A DNA stretch of 64,000 bases from Pseudomonas frederiksbergensis. Its GTDB lineage: Bacteria; Pseudomonadota; Gammaproteobacteria; Pseudomonadales; Pseudomonadaceae. Below the pieces are notes generated by a model, which had not been told where the DNA came from, made no database searches, and saw only the letters and a list, made by a program, of their open reading frames with translations. Where the stretch lies: the NCBI RefSeq assembly GCF_017114915.1, contig NZ_JAAUOE010000019.1, forward strand, positions 35,776-99,775, given 5' to 3'. The position numbers and the translations under genes were made by a program. How positions within the stretch are numbered: the stretch's first letter is position 1; every line of letters starts with the position of its first letter. Of the stretch, positions 1 through 7,344 are shown one piece after another.

Positions 1-54
1 GCAGCGGTTCGTCGAGTCAGAATTGTTCACGAGTGTGATGCAGAAGCAGCCTTT

Positions 55-222
55 GTAGCAGCTGCCGAAGGCTGCGTTCGGCCGTAGCAGCTGCCGAGCG
101 TGCGAGGCTGCGTTCGGCTGCGGAGCAGTCGTAAAACCAGAGCATGCGGTGCATCAGTCAGACCGCATCAGCCGAGTTTACGACTGCTACGCAGCCGAAC
201 GCAGCCTTCGGCAGCTGCTACA
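55..222. repeat. Large imperfect inverted repeat (REP/BIME-like)
   Basis: A GTAGCAGCTGCCG unit occurs at 55 and again at 84, and its reverse complement ends at 221. The arms 84-132 and 177-221 pair over most of their length, with an inner ATGCGGT/ACCGCAT stem between them. The unit looks like the GTAGCAGCTGCCGAAGG-type intergenic repeats of Pseudomonas genomes (recognition from memory). Open reading frames crossing it on either strand are by-products of the repeat. Confidence 0.8.
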
Positions 223-233
223 GGTGAGGGGAA

Positions 234-491
234 TCAGGTCAACACCGAGCACATCCCCAACGCCGAGCAATCCACCTGGAATGGCCCGAAGAATTCGCCA
301 TTGGATTTGCTCGGCGGATTACCCACCAGCAGCTCCAGGGCCTTGGCGGTCTGGATGTTGTGGGCGATGTTGTGGTTGCATTCGATGGCCCGTGCCACCG
401 ACCCCGCCGAGCCTTGCCCGACCCCCAACAACGAAGCGCCATTGGTCATGAACGCCAGGAAGGCGATAACCCAGAGTCTGCGCCCTTTCAT
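234..491 (-). CDS. Small secreted protein, unknown function
   Basis: Eighty-five residues. The N-terminus has a basic MKGRR start and a hydrophobic stretch (about residues 5-24), which suggests a signal peptide or a membrane anchor. The remainder is polar and contains three Cys, one near the middle and two close to the C-terminus, so a disulfide in the periplasm is possible. The start codon overlaps the stop of the upstream small gene (ATGA at 488-491), a sign of translational coupling. No family recognised. The overlap and the signal-like N-terminus argue that it is real, but the length leaves doubt. Confidence 0.5.
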   Translation of the reverse strand: MKGRRLWVIAFLAFMTNGASLLGVGQGSAGSVARAIECNHNIAHNIQTAKALELLVGNPPSKSNGEFFGPFQVDCSALGMCSVLT

Positions 492-700
492 GCCTCCACC
501 ATTCCCGCCACGTCGACGTGATCGCCCCGCACGTTTTGAGCGCGGTGTTCGAACTGGACGGCCGGATAAGCGACCTCAATCGGTGCTTGAAGGCTGTGTT
601 GCGATTGAGTCGAAAGGCTGACAACCAACACCATGGCCACGTAAAGACCGATGGCCAGGTAGGCGCCGTGCTTGGCAGAAGTGAGAATTGCGCTGGCCAT
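488..700 (-). CDS. Small single-pass membrane protein, unknown function
   Basis: Seventy residues from the ATG at 700, chosen because GGAGA lies 6 bases upstream; an in-frame ATG at 718 has no such site. Residues about 13-30 (GAYLAIGLYVAMVLVVSL) form one strongly hydrophobic helix, followed by a polar tail that would lie outside the helix. It overlaps the next small gene by ATGA, so the two are probably translated together. No family recognised. Confidence 0.5.
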   Translation of the reverse strand: MASAILTSAKHGAYLAIGLYVAMVLVVSLSTQSQHSLQAPIEVAYPAVQFEHRAQNVRGDHVDVAGMVEA

Positions 701-815
701 GGTGTTCTCCGTGGGCATGTTTCAGTGCCCACAGAATCGATCAAAAAACAGAAGATAACTAGCGACCTTTCTGCATAGTAGCTATCAGTTTTATTGATCA
801 TGAAACCAGCGTGTT

Positions 816-941
816 TCAGTCCTCGATAAAACTCATCAAGCGCTCGCGGGCCGCATCCGGTTCGCTGGGAACGGGCTCTGCAGCCGACAGAATCGGGGTG
901 GAATAGAGAAACAGGAGAACCACTGCCAGACGCATCGCCAT
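816..941 (-). CDS. 41-residue secreted peptide, unknown function
   Basis: The frame reads MAMRLAVVLLFLYSTPILSA and then a short acidic tail ending SFIED. The first 21 residues are a textbook signal peptide (positive charge, hydrophobic core, ILSAAEP cleavage region), leaving about 20 mature residues. AAGGA sits about 10 bases before the ATG. It lies 115 bases upstream of the 70-residue membrane protein on the same strand, so all three small genes could form one unit. It could be a fragment of a longer ancestral gene; no homologue recognised. Confidence 0.45.
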   Translation of the reverse strand: MAMRLAVVLLFLYSTPILSAAEPVPSEPDAARERLMSFIED

Positions 942-1052
942 GCTGTCGATCCTTTTAGAGAAGGAGTCAAAAAATCAGCGTCAAATTTAAACGCATGGCC
1001 ATGTGATATCAAGCACTACATTGATAGCAATATGATGCTGTCGTAAACGCGT

Positions 1053-1127
1053 TATGCAGGAGCGACATCACTTCGGGACTTTTCGACACTTTACAGGTCG
1101 ATCGGCAAGTGACTTCGCTCCTGCATA
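1053..1127. repeat. Inverted repeat, REP-like
   Basis: TATGCAGGAGCGA at 1053 pairs with TCGCTCCTGCATA ending at 1127, and the arms continue inward through TCACTT/AAGTGA. It lies between two minus-strand small genes and could act as a bidirectional terminator or simply be a REP copy; the GCAGGAGCGA core is shared with other repeats in the window. Confidence 0.7.
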
Positions 1128-1147
1128 AAAGGTGCAGGGCTCAGATC

Positions 1148-1327
1148 TCAGTGTTGGGTTTTGTGATCCAGCGCGGCGTAGAAGTTGGCGCTCTGTTGCA
1201 GGTATTTCTGGGTGTAGCTTTGGGTGTGGGATTTTTTGTCGCTGATTTCAACGTTGGCGCTGGCTGGCAGAGCAACAGTGGCGGAAATAGCGGAAGCGGC
1301 GATGACGGAGAAGAGATTGAAGTTCAT
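1148..1327 (-). CDS. Small secreted protein, unknown function
   Basis: Fifty-nine residues from the ATG at 1327, which has GAGGA 8 bases upstream; a longer in-frame version starting near 1423 lacks both a site and a signal-like N-terminus. MNFNLFSVIAASAISATVAL followed by PASANVE is a clear Sec signal peptide with an ASA cleavage site. The mature peptide is about 35 residues, polar and rich in Gln, Ser, Tyr and His (KSHTQSYTQKYLQQS). It stands alone between the REP-like repeat and the lactonase gene. Small exported proteins of this pattern are common in pseudomonads, but no function is known to me. Confidence 0.65.
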   Translation of the reverse strand: MNFNLFSVIAASAISATVALPASANVEISDKKSHTQSYTQKYLQQSANFYAALDHKTQH

Positions 1328-1456
1328 GGCGGTATTCCTCGATTCAGTTGGCTCACTTGCCCGGTGGGGCCGTGAAGCAAACTTAACTGCCGAGGGTCGA
1401 CGCCTTGAAATGCTTTGTAGCATTAGCCGATATCAGCCTCATTAATAGAAGGTTGC

Positions 1457-1477
1457 AGGCCCCATCAATCGGGGCCT
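1457..1477 (-). terminator. Possible terminator after the lactonase gene
   Basis: AGGCCCC (1457-1463) pairs with GGGGCCT (1471-1477) across a 7-base loop, just past the stop of the minus-strand lactonase gene. The tract after the stem on that strand is only moderately T-rich, so termination is uncertain. Confidence 0.4.
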
Positions 1478-1482
1478 ACGGC

Positions 1483-2658
1483 CTATTGACGCTGCAGGAA
1501 CTTGAGATCGCTGGGGGCATCTATCGGCAGTTTTTGCACGGTTTTACCCAGCAGACCGGTCTTGGTGTCGCGCTCGACGACGACAATCTGGTTGCTCTTC
1601 TGGTTGGCAATCAGCACGAACTTGCCACTCGGGTCGAGGCTGAACTCGCGCGGGTGATCGCCGTCCACTGAACGACGCTGCAGCTCCTTGAGATGCCCGG
1701 TCGCCGGGTCGATGGCGAACACCAGCAATTGGTTAGCGGTGCCACGGTTGCTGACGTAAAGGAACTGGCCATCGGCCGAAGCGTGAAGCGCAGCCGCGGC
1801 TTTGCCCGATGTGGGCAGCCCCGCCGCCAGATCGACCAACTGCGTCTGCTCGAGTTTGCCGTCCTTGTAGTCGAACACCGCCACCTGCGCGCTCATTTCC
1901 AGGGTCAGCCAGGCGTGTTTGCCATCGGCGCTGAACAGCAAGTGTCGCGGCCCGCTGCCGGGTGGCAACTGGACGGACGCGGGTTTGGCGGCGGTCAACG
2001 GCCGTTCCGGGTTGGCCTTGGGATCGAACCGATAGACGAAGAGCTTGTCCGCCCCCAGATCATTGGAAAACACATATTGACCATCCGGCGAAGAAACCAC
2101 CGAGTGCACGTGCGCCGACATTTGTCGCTCGGGGTTGACCCGGCTGGACGGATGACTGCTCATCTGCACCACCGGTTTGAGCATGCCATCGGTGCCCACC
2201 GGTATCACCGCCAGGGTGCCGCCCGGGTCTTGCGCCACCGAGTAATTGCTGACAAACAGATGGCTGGCATCGCCGCTGACGCTCGAATGCGTCGGCTCGT
2301 TGCCCAGGGTTTGCACCTGATTGATCAGGCTCAGTTCATGGGTTTTCGGATCGATCGCATAACTGCTGACGCGACCGACCGGATCGGCCTGGCCCGGGCC
2401 GTTTTCGTTGACCGCGAACAGGCGATGTTGATCCTTGGACACGGTCAGCCAGGACGGGTTGGCGCTCTTCACCACTTGCAGGGGCTTGGCGCCGATCTGC
2501 CCGGTGCGGCTGTCGAAACTCAGTCGATAAATCCCCTGACTCTGGCCGGCGGTGTACGACCCCACCAGCAAGTCGTAACCGTCCACCGGGGCCGCCTGCA
2601 CGCCCATCGCGCCGACGCTGCCGGCCATCAACAGCGGCCAGAGGTTACGCATCCTCAT
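1483..2658 (-). CDS. Periplasmic lactonase family protein (6-phosphogluconolactonase-like beta-propeller)
   Basis: 391 residues. Starting at the ATG at 2658 (GAGGA 8 bases upstream) gives a signal peptide, MRMRNLWPLLMAGSVGAMGV then QAAPVDG. The mature part is a seven-bladed propeller of the YbhE/Pgl type: repeated blade strands such as LLVGSYTAG near the N-terminus, an HPREFSLDPSGKFVLIANQ blade near the C-terminus, and SGPRHLLFSADGKHAW in the middle. Family members hydrolyse sugar lactones or are cycloisomerases. The signal peptide places it in the periplasm, unlike cytosolic 6-phosphogluconolactonase. The start overlaps the upstream gene by 14 bases. It lies near the sugar-acid cluster, so an aldonolactone substrate is conceivable, but this is inference. 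Confidence 0.85.
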   Translation of the reverse strand: MRMRNLWPLLMAGSVGAMGVQAAPVDGYDLLVGSYTAGQSQGIYRLSFDSRTGQIGAKPLQVVKSANPSWLTVSKDQHRLFAVNENGPGQADPVGRVSSYAIDPKTHELSLINQVQTLGNEPTHSSVSGDASHLFVSNYSVAQDPGGTLAVIPVGTDGMLKPVVQMSSHPSSRVNPERQMSAHVHSVVSSPDGQYVFSNDLGADKLFVYRFDPKANPERPLTAAKPASVQLPPGSGPRHLLFSADGKHAWLTLEMSAQVAVFDYKDGKLEQTQLVDLAAGLPTSGKAAAALHASADGQFLYVSNRGTANQLLVFAIDPATGHLKELQRRSVDGDHPREFSLDPSGKFVLIANQKSNQIVVVERDTKTGLLGKTVQKLPIDAPSDLKFLQRQ

Positions 2659-2941
2659 TCGTTTCGTCCTCGTCGTCCTGACCGCCGAACGCTTCCATGG
2701 GGACCAGCCGGTGTTCGCCGGAATCACCGGTAATGATCCAGCTCTTCAAGTCGGGATCGAACGTCGCTGCCTTGATCTGCGCCATGCTGAACGCCCAGCG
2801 CTTGAGCGCCCGACCGTCCATGCACTCGATGTGCAGGTTATCGTCTTCATCGAGGGAGAAGTCGAACGCGTGCAACCCGTCGATCTCCAGCATGTCGCAG
2901 TGTTCGAGGGCGTTGAGCAAGGTGTCGTTTACGGCAGTCAT
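2645..2941 (-). CDS. Small acidic conserved protein (DUF5629-like)
   Basis: 98 residues from the ATG at 2941. The protein is acidic with a Glu/Asp-rich C-terminus (GGQDDEDETNEDA) and strands such as MLEIDGLHAFDFSL and LKSWIITGDSGEHRLV. No signal peptide or membrane segment, so cytoplasmic. I associate it with the Pseudomonas family DUF5629 from memory, without a search. Its end overlaps the start of the lactonase gene by 14 bases, which suggests co-translation. Function unknown. Confidence 0.7.
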   Translation of the reverse strand: MTAVNDTLLNALEHCDMLEIDGLHAFDFSLDEDDNLHIECMDGRALKRWAFSMAQIKAATFDPDLKSWIITGDSGEHRLVPMEAFGGQDDEDETNEDA

Positions 2942-2994
2942 GGCAGTCAATCTTTGAATGGGAAAGACGCAATGATAGCTCATCACACCGCAAT

Positions 2995-3105
2995 GATCGT
3001 TCCCACGCTCCGCGTGGGAATGCCTCAACGGACGCTCTGCGTTCGGCTGTTGATGTGACGCGGAGCGTCACGGGCTGCATTCCCACGCAGAGCGTGGGAA
3101 CGATC
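2995..3105. repeat. Composite palindromic repeat, copy A
   Basis: About 111 bp bounded by GATCGTTCCCACGC and GCGTGGGAACGATC. It contains four short stems in series: two outer TTCCCACGC/GCGTGGGAA hairpins and two inner ones, including GTGACGC/GCGTCAC. Related copies lie at 9092-9203, 13769-13881 and 27410-27520. It sits between the aldehyde dehydrogenase and the small acidic protein genes. Confidence 0.9.
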
Positions 3106-3193
3106 AGTTAAAGACTTTGTGAGTGCTGCGCACTCAAACGGGGGCAAGCCCCCTCGCCACAGTCAGTTCCCACAGGGGGATTGCGTTCAGCCG

Positions 3194-4774
3194 TTAGAGG
3201 GCATCTCGCGATGGTTTGCCATCGACCAGACGCTGAATACGCAGCGGGTTGCCATTCTTCAGCGCTTCCGGCAGCAGGTTGTCGGGGTAGTTCTGGAAGC
3301 ACACCGGGCGCAGGAAACGGTCAATGGCCAGGGTGCCCACCGAAGTGCCGCGGGCATCGGACGTCGCTGGATAGGGTCCGCCATGGACCATCGCGTCGCA
3401 GACTTCCACACCGGTCGGATAGCCGTTGATCAGGATCCGCCCGACCTTCTGTTCCAACAAGGGCGTCAGCTCACCAAAGCGTTCGAAGTCCGCCAACTCA
3501 CCGATGATCGTGGCCGTCAACTGCCCGTGCAGACCGTTCAATGCGGCACTGAGTTGCGCCTGATCCCCCACTTCGACGAGCACCGTGGTTGGGCCGAACA
3601 CTTCCTCTTGCAGCACTTCATCACCATCGAGCAACAGGCTCACATCCGCCTTGAACAATTGCGGCTGCGCCTGATTGCCTTGTTGTGGATTACCGGCCAA
3701 GTGCTCGATTTTCGGATGCGAAAGCAGCTTGTGCAGGCCTTTGCCATAGCTGCTCAACGTGCCGGCATTGAGCATAGTTTGCGCCGGCTGATCGCCGATC
3801 AACCCGGCCACCTGTTGCACAAACGCGCTGAACTGCGGCGAACGAATGCCGATCACCAAACCCGGATTGGTACAGAACTGCCCACAGCCCTGCACCACCG
3901 ACGCCGTGAGGTCACGGGCGATCCTTTCCGCACGAGCTTCCAGCGCTTGAGGCAACACGATCACCGGGTTGATGCTCGACATCTCGGCGAACACCGGAAT
4001 CGGTTGCGCCCGTGCCGCGGCCATGTCGCACAGCGCCCGGCCACCTTTCAGTGAACCGGTAAAACCGACTGCCTGAATCGCCGGGTGTTTGACCAGCGCT
4101 TCACCCACTCCACCGCCGTAGATCATGTTGAATACACCGGCCGGCATGGCGGTTTTCTCGGCGGCGCGGATCACCGCGTCGGCCACCCATTCTGCGGTTG
4201 CCATGTGGCCGCTGTGGGCCTTGAACACCACCGGGCAACCGGCGGCCAAGGCTGAAGCGGTGTCGCCCCCCGCCGTGGAAAACGCCAACGGAAAGTTACT
4301 CGCGCCAAACACCGCTACCGGCCCCAGACCGATACGGTACTGACGCAAGTCCGGACGCGGCAGCGGCTGGCGTTCCGGTAGCGCCAGATCGATCCGCGCG
4401 CCATAGAAATCACCACGCCGCAGCACCTTGGCGAACAGACGCATCTGGCCGCTGGTGCGACCGCGCTCGCCTTGAATCCGTGCCGTCGGCAGCGCGGTTT
4501 CGCGACAGACCACGGCGACGAACTCATCACCCAAGGCATCCAGCTCATCGGCAATCGCATCGAGGAATTGCGCGCGTCGTTCAGCGCTCAGGCTGCGATA
4601 GGCCGGGTAAGCAGCGGCGGCAGCCTTCGCGGCGGCGTCGACTTCCTCAGGCGTGGCCTGATAGAAATCGTGGGGCAAGGCCTCGCCAGTGCCGGCATCG
4701 ACGCTCTGGAGTTTGACGGTACCGGCGGCGCTGCGCTGGTCGCCGATGTAGTTGTGGCCAAGAATTCGGGTCAT
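3194..4774 (-). CDS. 2-oxoglutarate semialdehyde (2,5-dioxopentanoate) dehydrogenase
   Basis: 526 residues, start at the ATG at 4774 with AAGGAAAG upstream. An NAD(P)-dependent aldehyde dehydrogenase: GASNFPLAF with Asn160, general base Glu264 in FAEMSSINP, and nucleophile Cys301 in GCGQFCTNPG. The FCTNPGL and EMSSINPV signatures are those of the subgroup that oxidises 2-oxoglutarate semialdehyde to 2-oxoglutarate, the last step of non-phosphorylative pentose and hexarate breakdown. The gene is 10 bases downstream of the AraD1-type gene and in line with the MFS carrier, so it belongs to the sugar-acid operon. Exact sugar specificity cannot be read from the sequence. Confidence 0.9.
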   Translation of the reverse strand: MTRILGHNYIGDQRSAAGTVKLQSVDAGTGEALPHDFYQATPEEVDAAAKAAAAAYPAYRSLSAERRAQFLDAIADELDALGDEFVAVVCRETALPTARIQGERGRTSGQMRLFAKVLRRGDFYGARIDLALPERQPLPRPDLRQYRIGLGPVAVFGASNFPLAFSTAGGDTASALAAGCPVVFKAHSGHMATAEWVADAVIRAAEKTAMPAGVFNMIYGGGVGEALVKHPAIQAVGFTGSLKGGRALCDMAAARAQPIPVFAEMSSINPVIVLPQALEARAERIARDLTASVVQGCGQFCTNPGLVIGIRSPQFSAFVQQVAGLIGDQPAQTMLNAGTLSSYGKGLHKLLSHPKIEHLAGNPQQGNQAQPQLFKADVSLLLDGDEVLQEEVFGPTTVLVEVGDQAQLSAALNGLHGQLTATIIGELADFERFGELTPLLEQKVGRILINGYPTGVEVCDAMVHGGPYPATSDARGTSVGTLAIDRFLRPVCFQNYPDNLLPEALKNGNPLRIQRLVDGKPSRDAL

Positions 4775-4784
4775 GGTTCTTTCC

Positions 4785-5777
4785 TTAAAGAGTGCCGATG
4801 GTGCCGGGCTCGAACACCGCGTCAACCGGTGCAATACCGTTGTTCAACGGTGCGCCGAACTCGGCCTGACTGATCTCGAATACGTCACCCGGTCGGGTAC
4901 GAATGCCGTCGGCAAAGGACAGGGTCGCGGTGCCGAAGAAGTGGATGTGCACGTCGCCGGGGCGCAGGAACTGGCTGTACTTGAAATGGTGATACTCGAG
5001 GTTTTCCAGGCTGTGGCACATGTTCGCTTCGCCACTGAGAAACTCGTTCTGCCACAGCACCTCACCGTCGCGCAGGATGCGGCTGGTGCCTGCCAGATGC
5101 TCCGGCAGTTCACCGACCCGAAGTTCCGGGCCGTAACTGCAACTGCGCAATTTCGAGTGAGCCAGGTACAGGTAATTCTTGCGTTCCATGACGTGATCGG
5201 AAAACTCGTTGCCCACCGCGAAACCGAGGCGATACGGTTTGCCGTCGTGGCCGATGACATAGAGGCCGCTGAGCTCTGGCTCTTCCCCGGCATCTTCGGC
5301 AAAGGGCGGCAACGGGAACGGTTGGCCCGGTCGCACGACGATGCTGCCATCGCCCTTGTAGAACCATTCCGGTTGCACACCAGCCTGGCCAGTGACGGGT
5401 TTGCCGCCCTCCACGCCCCACTTGAAGATGCGCATGGTGTCGGTCATCGCCGCTTCGTCGCCGGCCTGCTGATGCATTTTGTCCCGGGCCGAAGCACTAC
5501 CCAAATGGGTCAGGCCGGTGCCGCTGACCAGCATATGCGCCGGATCCGGGTGATCCAGCGGCGGCAGGATGCGCAGCTTGGCCAGCAGTTCGGCATAGTT
5601 GTGGCTGATGCCCAGCCCCAGGACTTGAACCTGTTGCTCAAGATTGACCCCCGCCTCGATCGCCGCCAGCGCCAGATCCCGCACCGTGTGCGCGTCCTGC
5701 ACTTCGCGCACCAGGCCGTCTTCGACCACGCCGACGCGGCGTTCGCCGTTACTCAATTCGAACTGAACCAAACGCAT
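4785..5777 (-). CDS. AraD1/GguC family protein (fumarylacetoacetate-hydrolase fold), probable 2-keto-3-deoxy-L-arabonate dehydratase
   Basis: 330 residues from the ATG at 5777 (CAGGAGAAA upstream). The FAH-fold core is visible in GLGISHNYAELL, the Glu/Asp metal-site region around EPELSGLYVIGHDGKPYRLGF, and GNEFSDHVMERKNYL. The N-terminal MRLVQFELSNGERRVGVVED matches the family named AraD1/GguC. Members near L-arabonate dehydratase genes are assigned to dehydration of 2-keto-3-deoxy-L-arabonate to 2-oxoglutarate semialdehyde, which would hand product directly to the dehydrogenase encoded 10 bases downstream. Catalysis is by family and context; the substrate is inferred. Confidence 0.85.
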   Translation of the reverse strand: MRLVQFELSNGERRVGVVEDGLVREVQDAHTVRDLALAAIEAGVNLEQQVQVLGLGISHNYAELLAKLRILPPLDHPDPAHMLVSGTGLTHLGSASARDKMHQQAGDEAAMTDTMRIFKWGVEGGKPVTGQAGVQPEWFYKGDGSIVVRPGQPFPLPPFAEDAGEEPELSGLYVIGHDGKPYRLGFAVGNEFSDHVMERKNYLYLAHSKLRSCSYGPELRVGELPEHLAGTSRILRDGEVLWQNEFLSGEANMCHSLENLEYHHFKYSQFLRPGDVHIHFFGTATLSFADGIRTRPGDVFEISQAEFGAPLNNGIAPVDAVFEPGTIGTL

Positions 5778-5828
5778 GAACTTTCTCCTGTTAATGCAGA
5801 ATTTCAAAACACCACCGCCCATTGAGTG

Positions 5829-7151
5829 TCAGGTACGGGTCGCGCCCCGGGCGCTGGCCGCGAACTGCTCGGCCGGCAGCGCATGCTTGCGCTCCAGCAG
5901 GCGATACACCACGCCGGTCAGGATCAGGCCGAACACCATCACGCAGGACAGGAAGTACAGCCCCGACGCCAGATTGCCGGTGTATTCCTTCAGCGCACCG
6001 ATCACGAACGGGCCGATGTAGCCGCCGAGGTTGCCCACCGAGTTGATCAAGGCGATCCCCGCCGCCGCACTGGCACCGGCAAAGAAGCGACCCGGCAAGG
6101 TCCAGAACACCGCCGTGCAGGAAAACAGCGCGAACGCCACCAGGCACAGCGCCGCCAATTGCAGCACCGGCACCGACAGCCAAGCGCTGAGAAACAGGCC
6201 GATGGCGCCCAGCACATACAACACCGCCAGATGACCGTAGCGATCATTCAGGCGGTCGGAACTGCGCGGAATGATCAGCAAGCCGATGATCCCGAAGATG
6301 TACGGCACCGACGACACGAACCCGGTCACCAGGTCGGTGCCACCAAACTGTTTGATCAGGGTCGGCAGCCACAGACCCAAGCCATAGATACTCAGGGTCA
6401 CCGGCAGATAGAACAGCGCCAGCAGCAACACGCGTTTGTCTTTCAATGCATGAAGTGGATTGCCGTGACGGGTCTGGCCGTATTCGGCGAGGTCTCTTTT
6501 CAGTTCACCGGTCAGCCAGTCCTTCTCGGCCTGGTCCATCCATTTCACCTGTTGCGGGCCGTCCGGCAGATAACGCAGCACCGGCCAGGTCAGCAGGATC
6601 GCCGGCATACCGATGACGATAAACAGCCACTGCCAGCCGTGCAGGCCAAGGATGCCGTCCATGCCGAGCAAACCGCCGGACACCGGGCCGGTGATCATCA
6701 TTGCGATGGGCTGAGAAAGGATGAACAACCCAAGGATCTTGCCGCGATGGCGCACCGGAAACCATTGGGTGATGTAGTACAGCACGCCCGGAAAGAACCC
6801 CGCTTCGGCCGCGCCGAGCAGAAAGCGCATCACATAAAAGCTGTTCGGTCCCTGGACGAACGCCATGCCGATGGTGATCGCGCCCCAGGTGACCATGATC
6901 CGCGCGAACCAGCGTCGGGCGCCGAAGCGGTCGAGCATCAGGTTGCTGGGGATTTCCAGCAAAAAGTAACCAATGAAGAACAGCCCGGCGCCCAAGCCGT
7001 AAGCCGCGTCACCCAGGCCAATGTCGGCGCCCATGTGCAGCTTGGCGAACCCCACGGCGGAGCGATCCACATAGGCGATCAGGTACAGCAGGATCAGGAA
7101 GGGAATCAGTTTCAGCGTGATGCGACGAATAAGCCGCAATTCCTGGCTCAT
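5829..7151 (-). CDS. MFS sugar-acid transporter (anion:cation symporter type)
   Basis: 440 residues with about 12 hydrophobic segments. The N-terminal half carries features typical of the ACS subfamily: YLIAYVDRSAVGFAKL in the first helix, FFIGYFLLEIPSNLML with DRFGARRW in the loop between helices 2 and 3, and LLGAAEAGFFPGVLYYITQWF. These carriers import hexonates, hexarates, phthalate or tartrate with protons. GGAGA lies about 9 bases before the ATG. It is the first gene of the minus-strand arm and faces the dehydratase across a 193-bp regulatory gap, fitting uptake of the acid that the cluster degrades rather than of the free sugar. Confidence 0.9.
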   Translation of the reverse strand: MSQELRLIRRITLKLIPFLILLYLIAYVDRSAVGFAKLHMGADIGLGDAAYGLGAGLFFIGYFLLEIPSNLMLDRFGARRWFARIMVTWGAITIGMAFVQGPNSFYVMRFLLGAAEAGFFPGVLYYITQWFPVRHRGKILGLFILSQPIAMMITGPVSGGLLGMDGILGLHGWQWLFIVIGMPAILLTWPVLRYLPDGPQQVKWMDQAEKDWLTGELKRDLAEYGQTRHGNPLHALKDKRVLLLALFYLPVTLSIYGLGLWLPTLIKQFGGTDLVTGFVSSVPYIFGIIGLLIIPRSSDRLNDRYGHLAVLYVLGAIGLFLSAWLSVPVLQLAALCLVAFALFSCTAVFWTLPGRFFAGASAAAGIALINSVGNLGGYIGPFVIGALKEYTGNLASGLYFLSCVMVFGLILTGVVYRLLERKHALPAEQFAASARGATRT

Positions 7152-7243
7152 GAGTTCGGTCTCCGATTGTTGTTGTTATAGAACCTAGGGGGCCGCCTCT
7201 CGCCGAAAATCGCCAGGGCCATCCCTCCGTTGAAAACGACTAT

Positions 7244-7256
7244 ATAGTAATACTAT
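7244..7256. promoter_or_regulatory. FadR/GntR-type operator candidate 1
   Basis: ATAGTAATACTAT is a perfect 6+1+6 palindrome and contains TAGTAATACTA, an exact match to the TNGTNNNACNA consensus of FadR-subfamily GntR regulators. It lies 93 bases upstream of the MFS start on the minus strand. The probable binder is the regulator at 9282-10001. Confidence 0.65.
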
Positions 7257-7319
7257 TTAACCAACAACACTTCCAAACAGTCAGAATTGCGCTTATGTTA
7301 CGCCGTAGCTCGAACAATA

Positions 7320-7330
7320 TAGTCATACAA
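7320..7330. promoter_or_regulatory. FadR/GntR-type operator candidate 2
   Basis: TAGTCATACAA also matches TNGTNNNACNA exactly. It ends 14 bases before the dehydratase ATG, where bound repressor would block initiation. Together with site 1 (centres 75 bp apart) it could serve both divergent arms. Confidence 0.6.
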
Positions 7331-7344
7331 TAAGAGAACCGATC

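Noticed and set aside
100..621. 173-residue plus-strand frame
   Set aside because: It runs through the inverted repeat at 55-222 and over the small minus-strand genes that have signal peptides and ribosome sites.
5826..7181. Plus-strand frame of 451 residues
   Set aside because: Antisense to the MFS carrier and rich in His, Gln and Arg; a shadow of the real gene.
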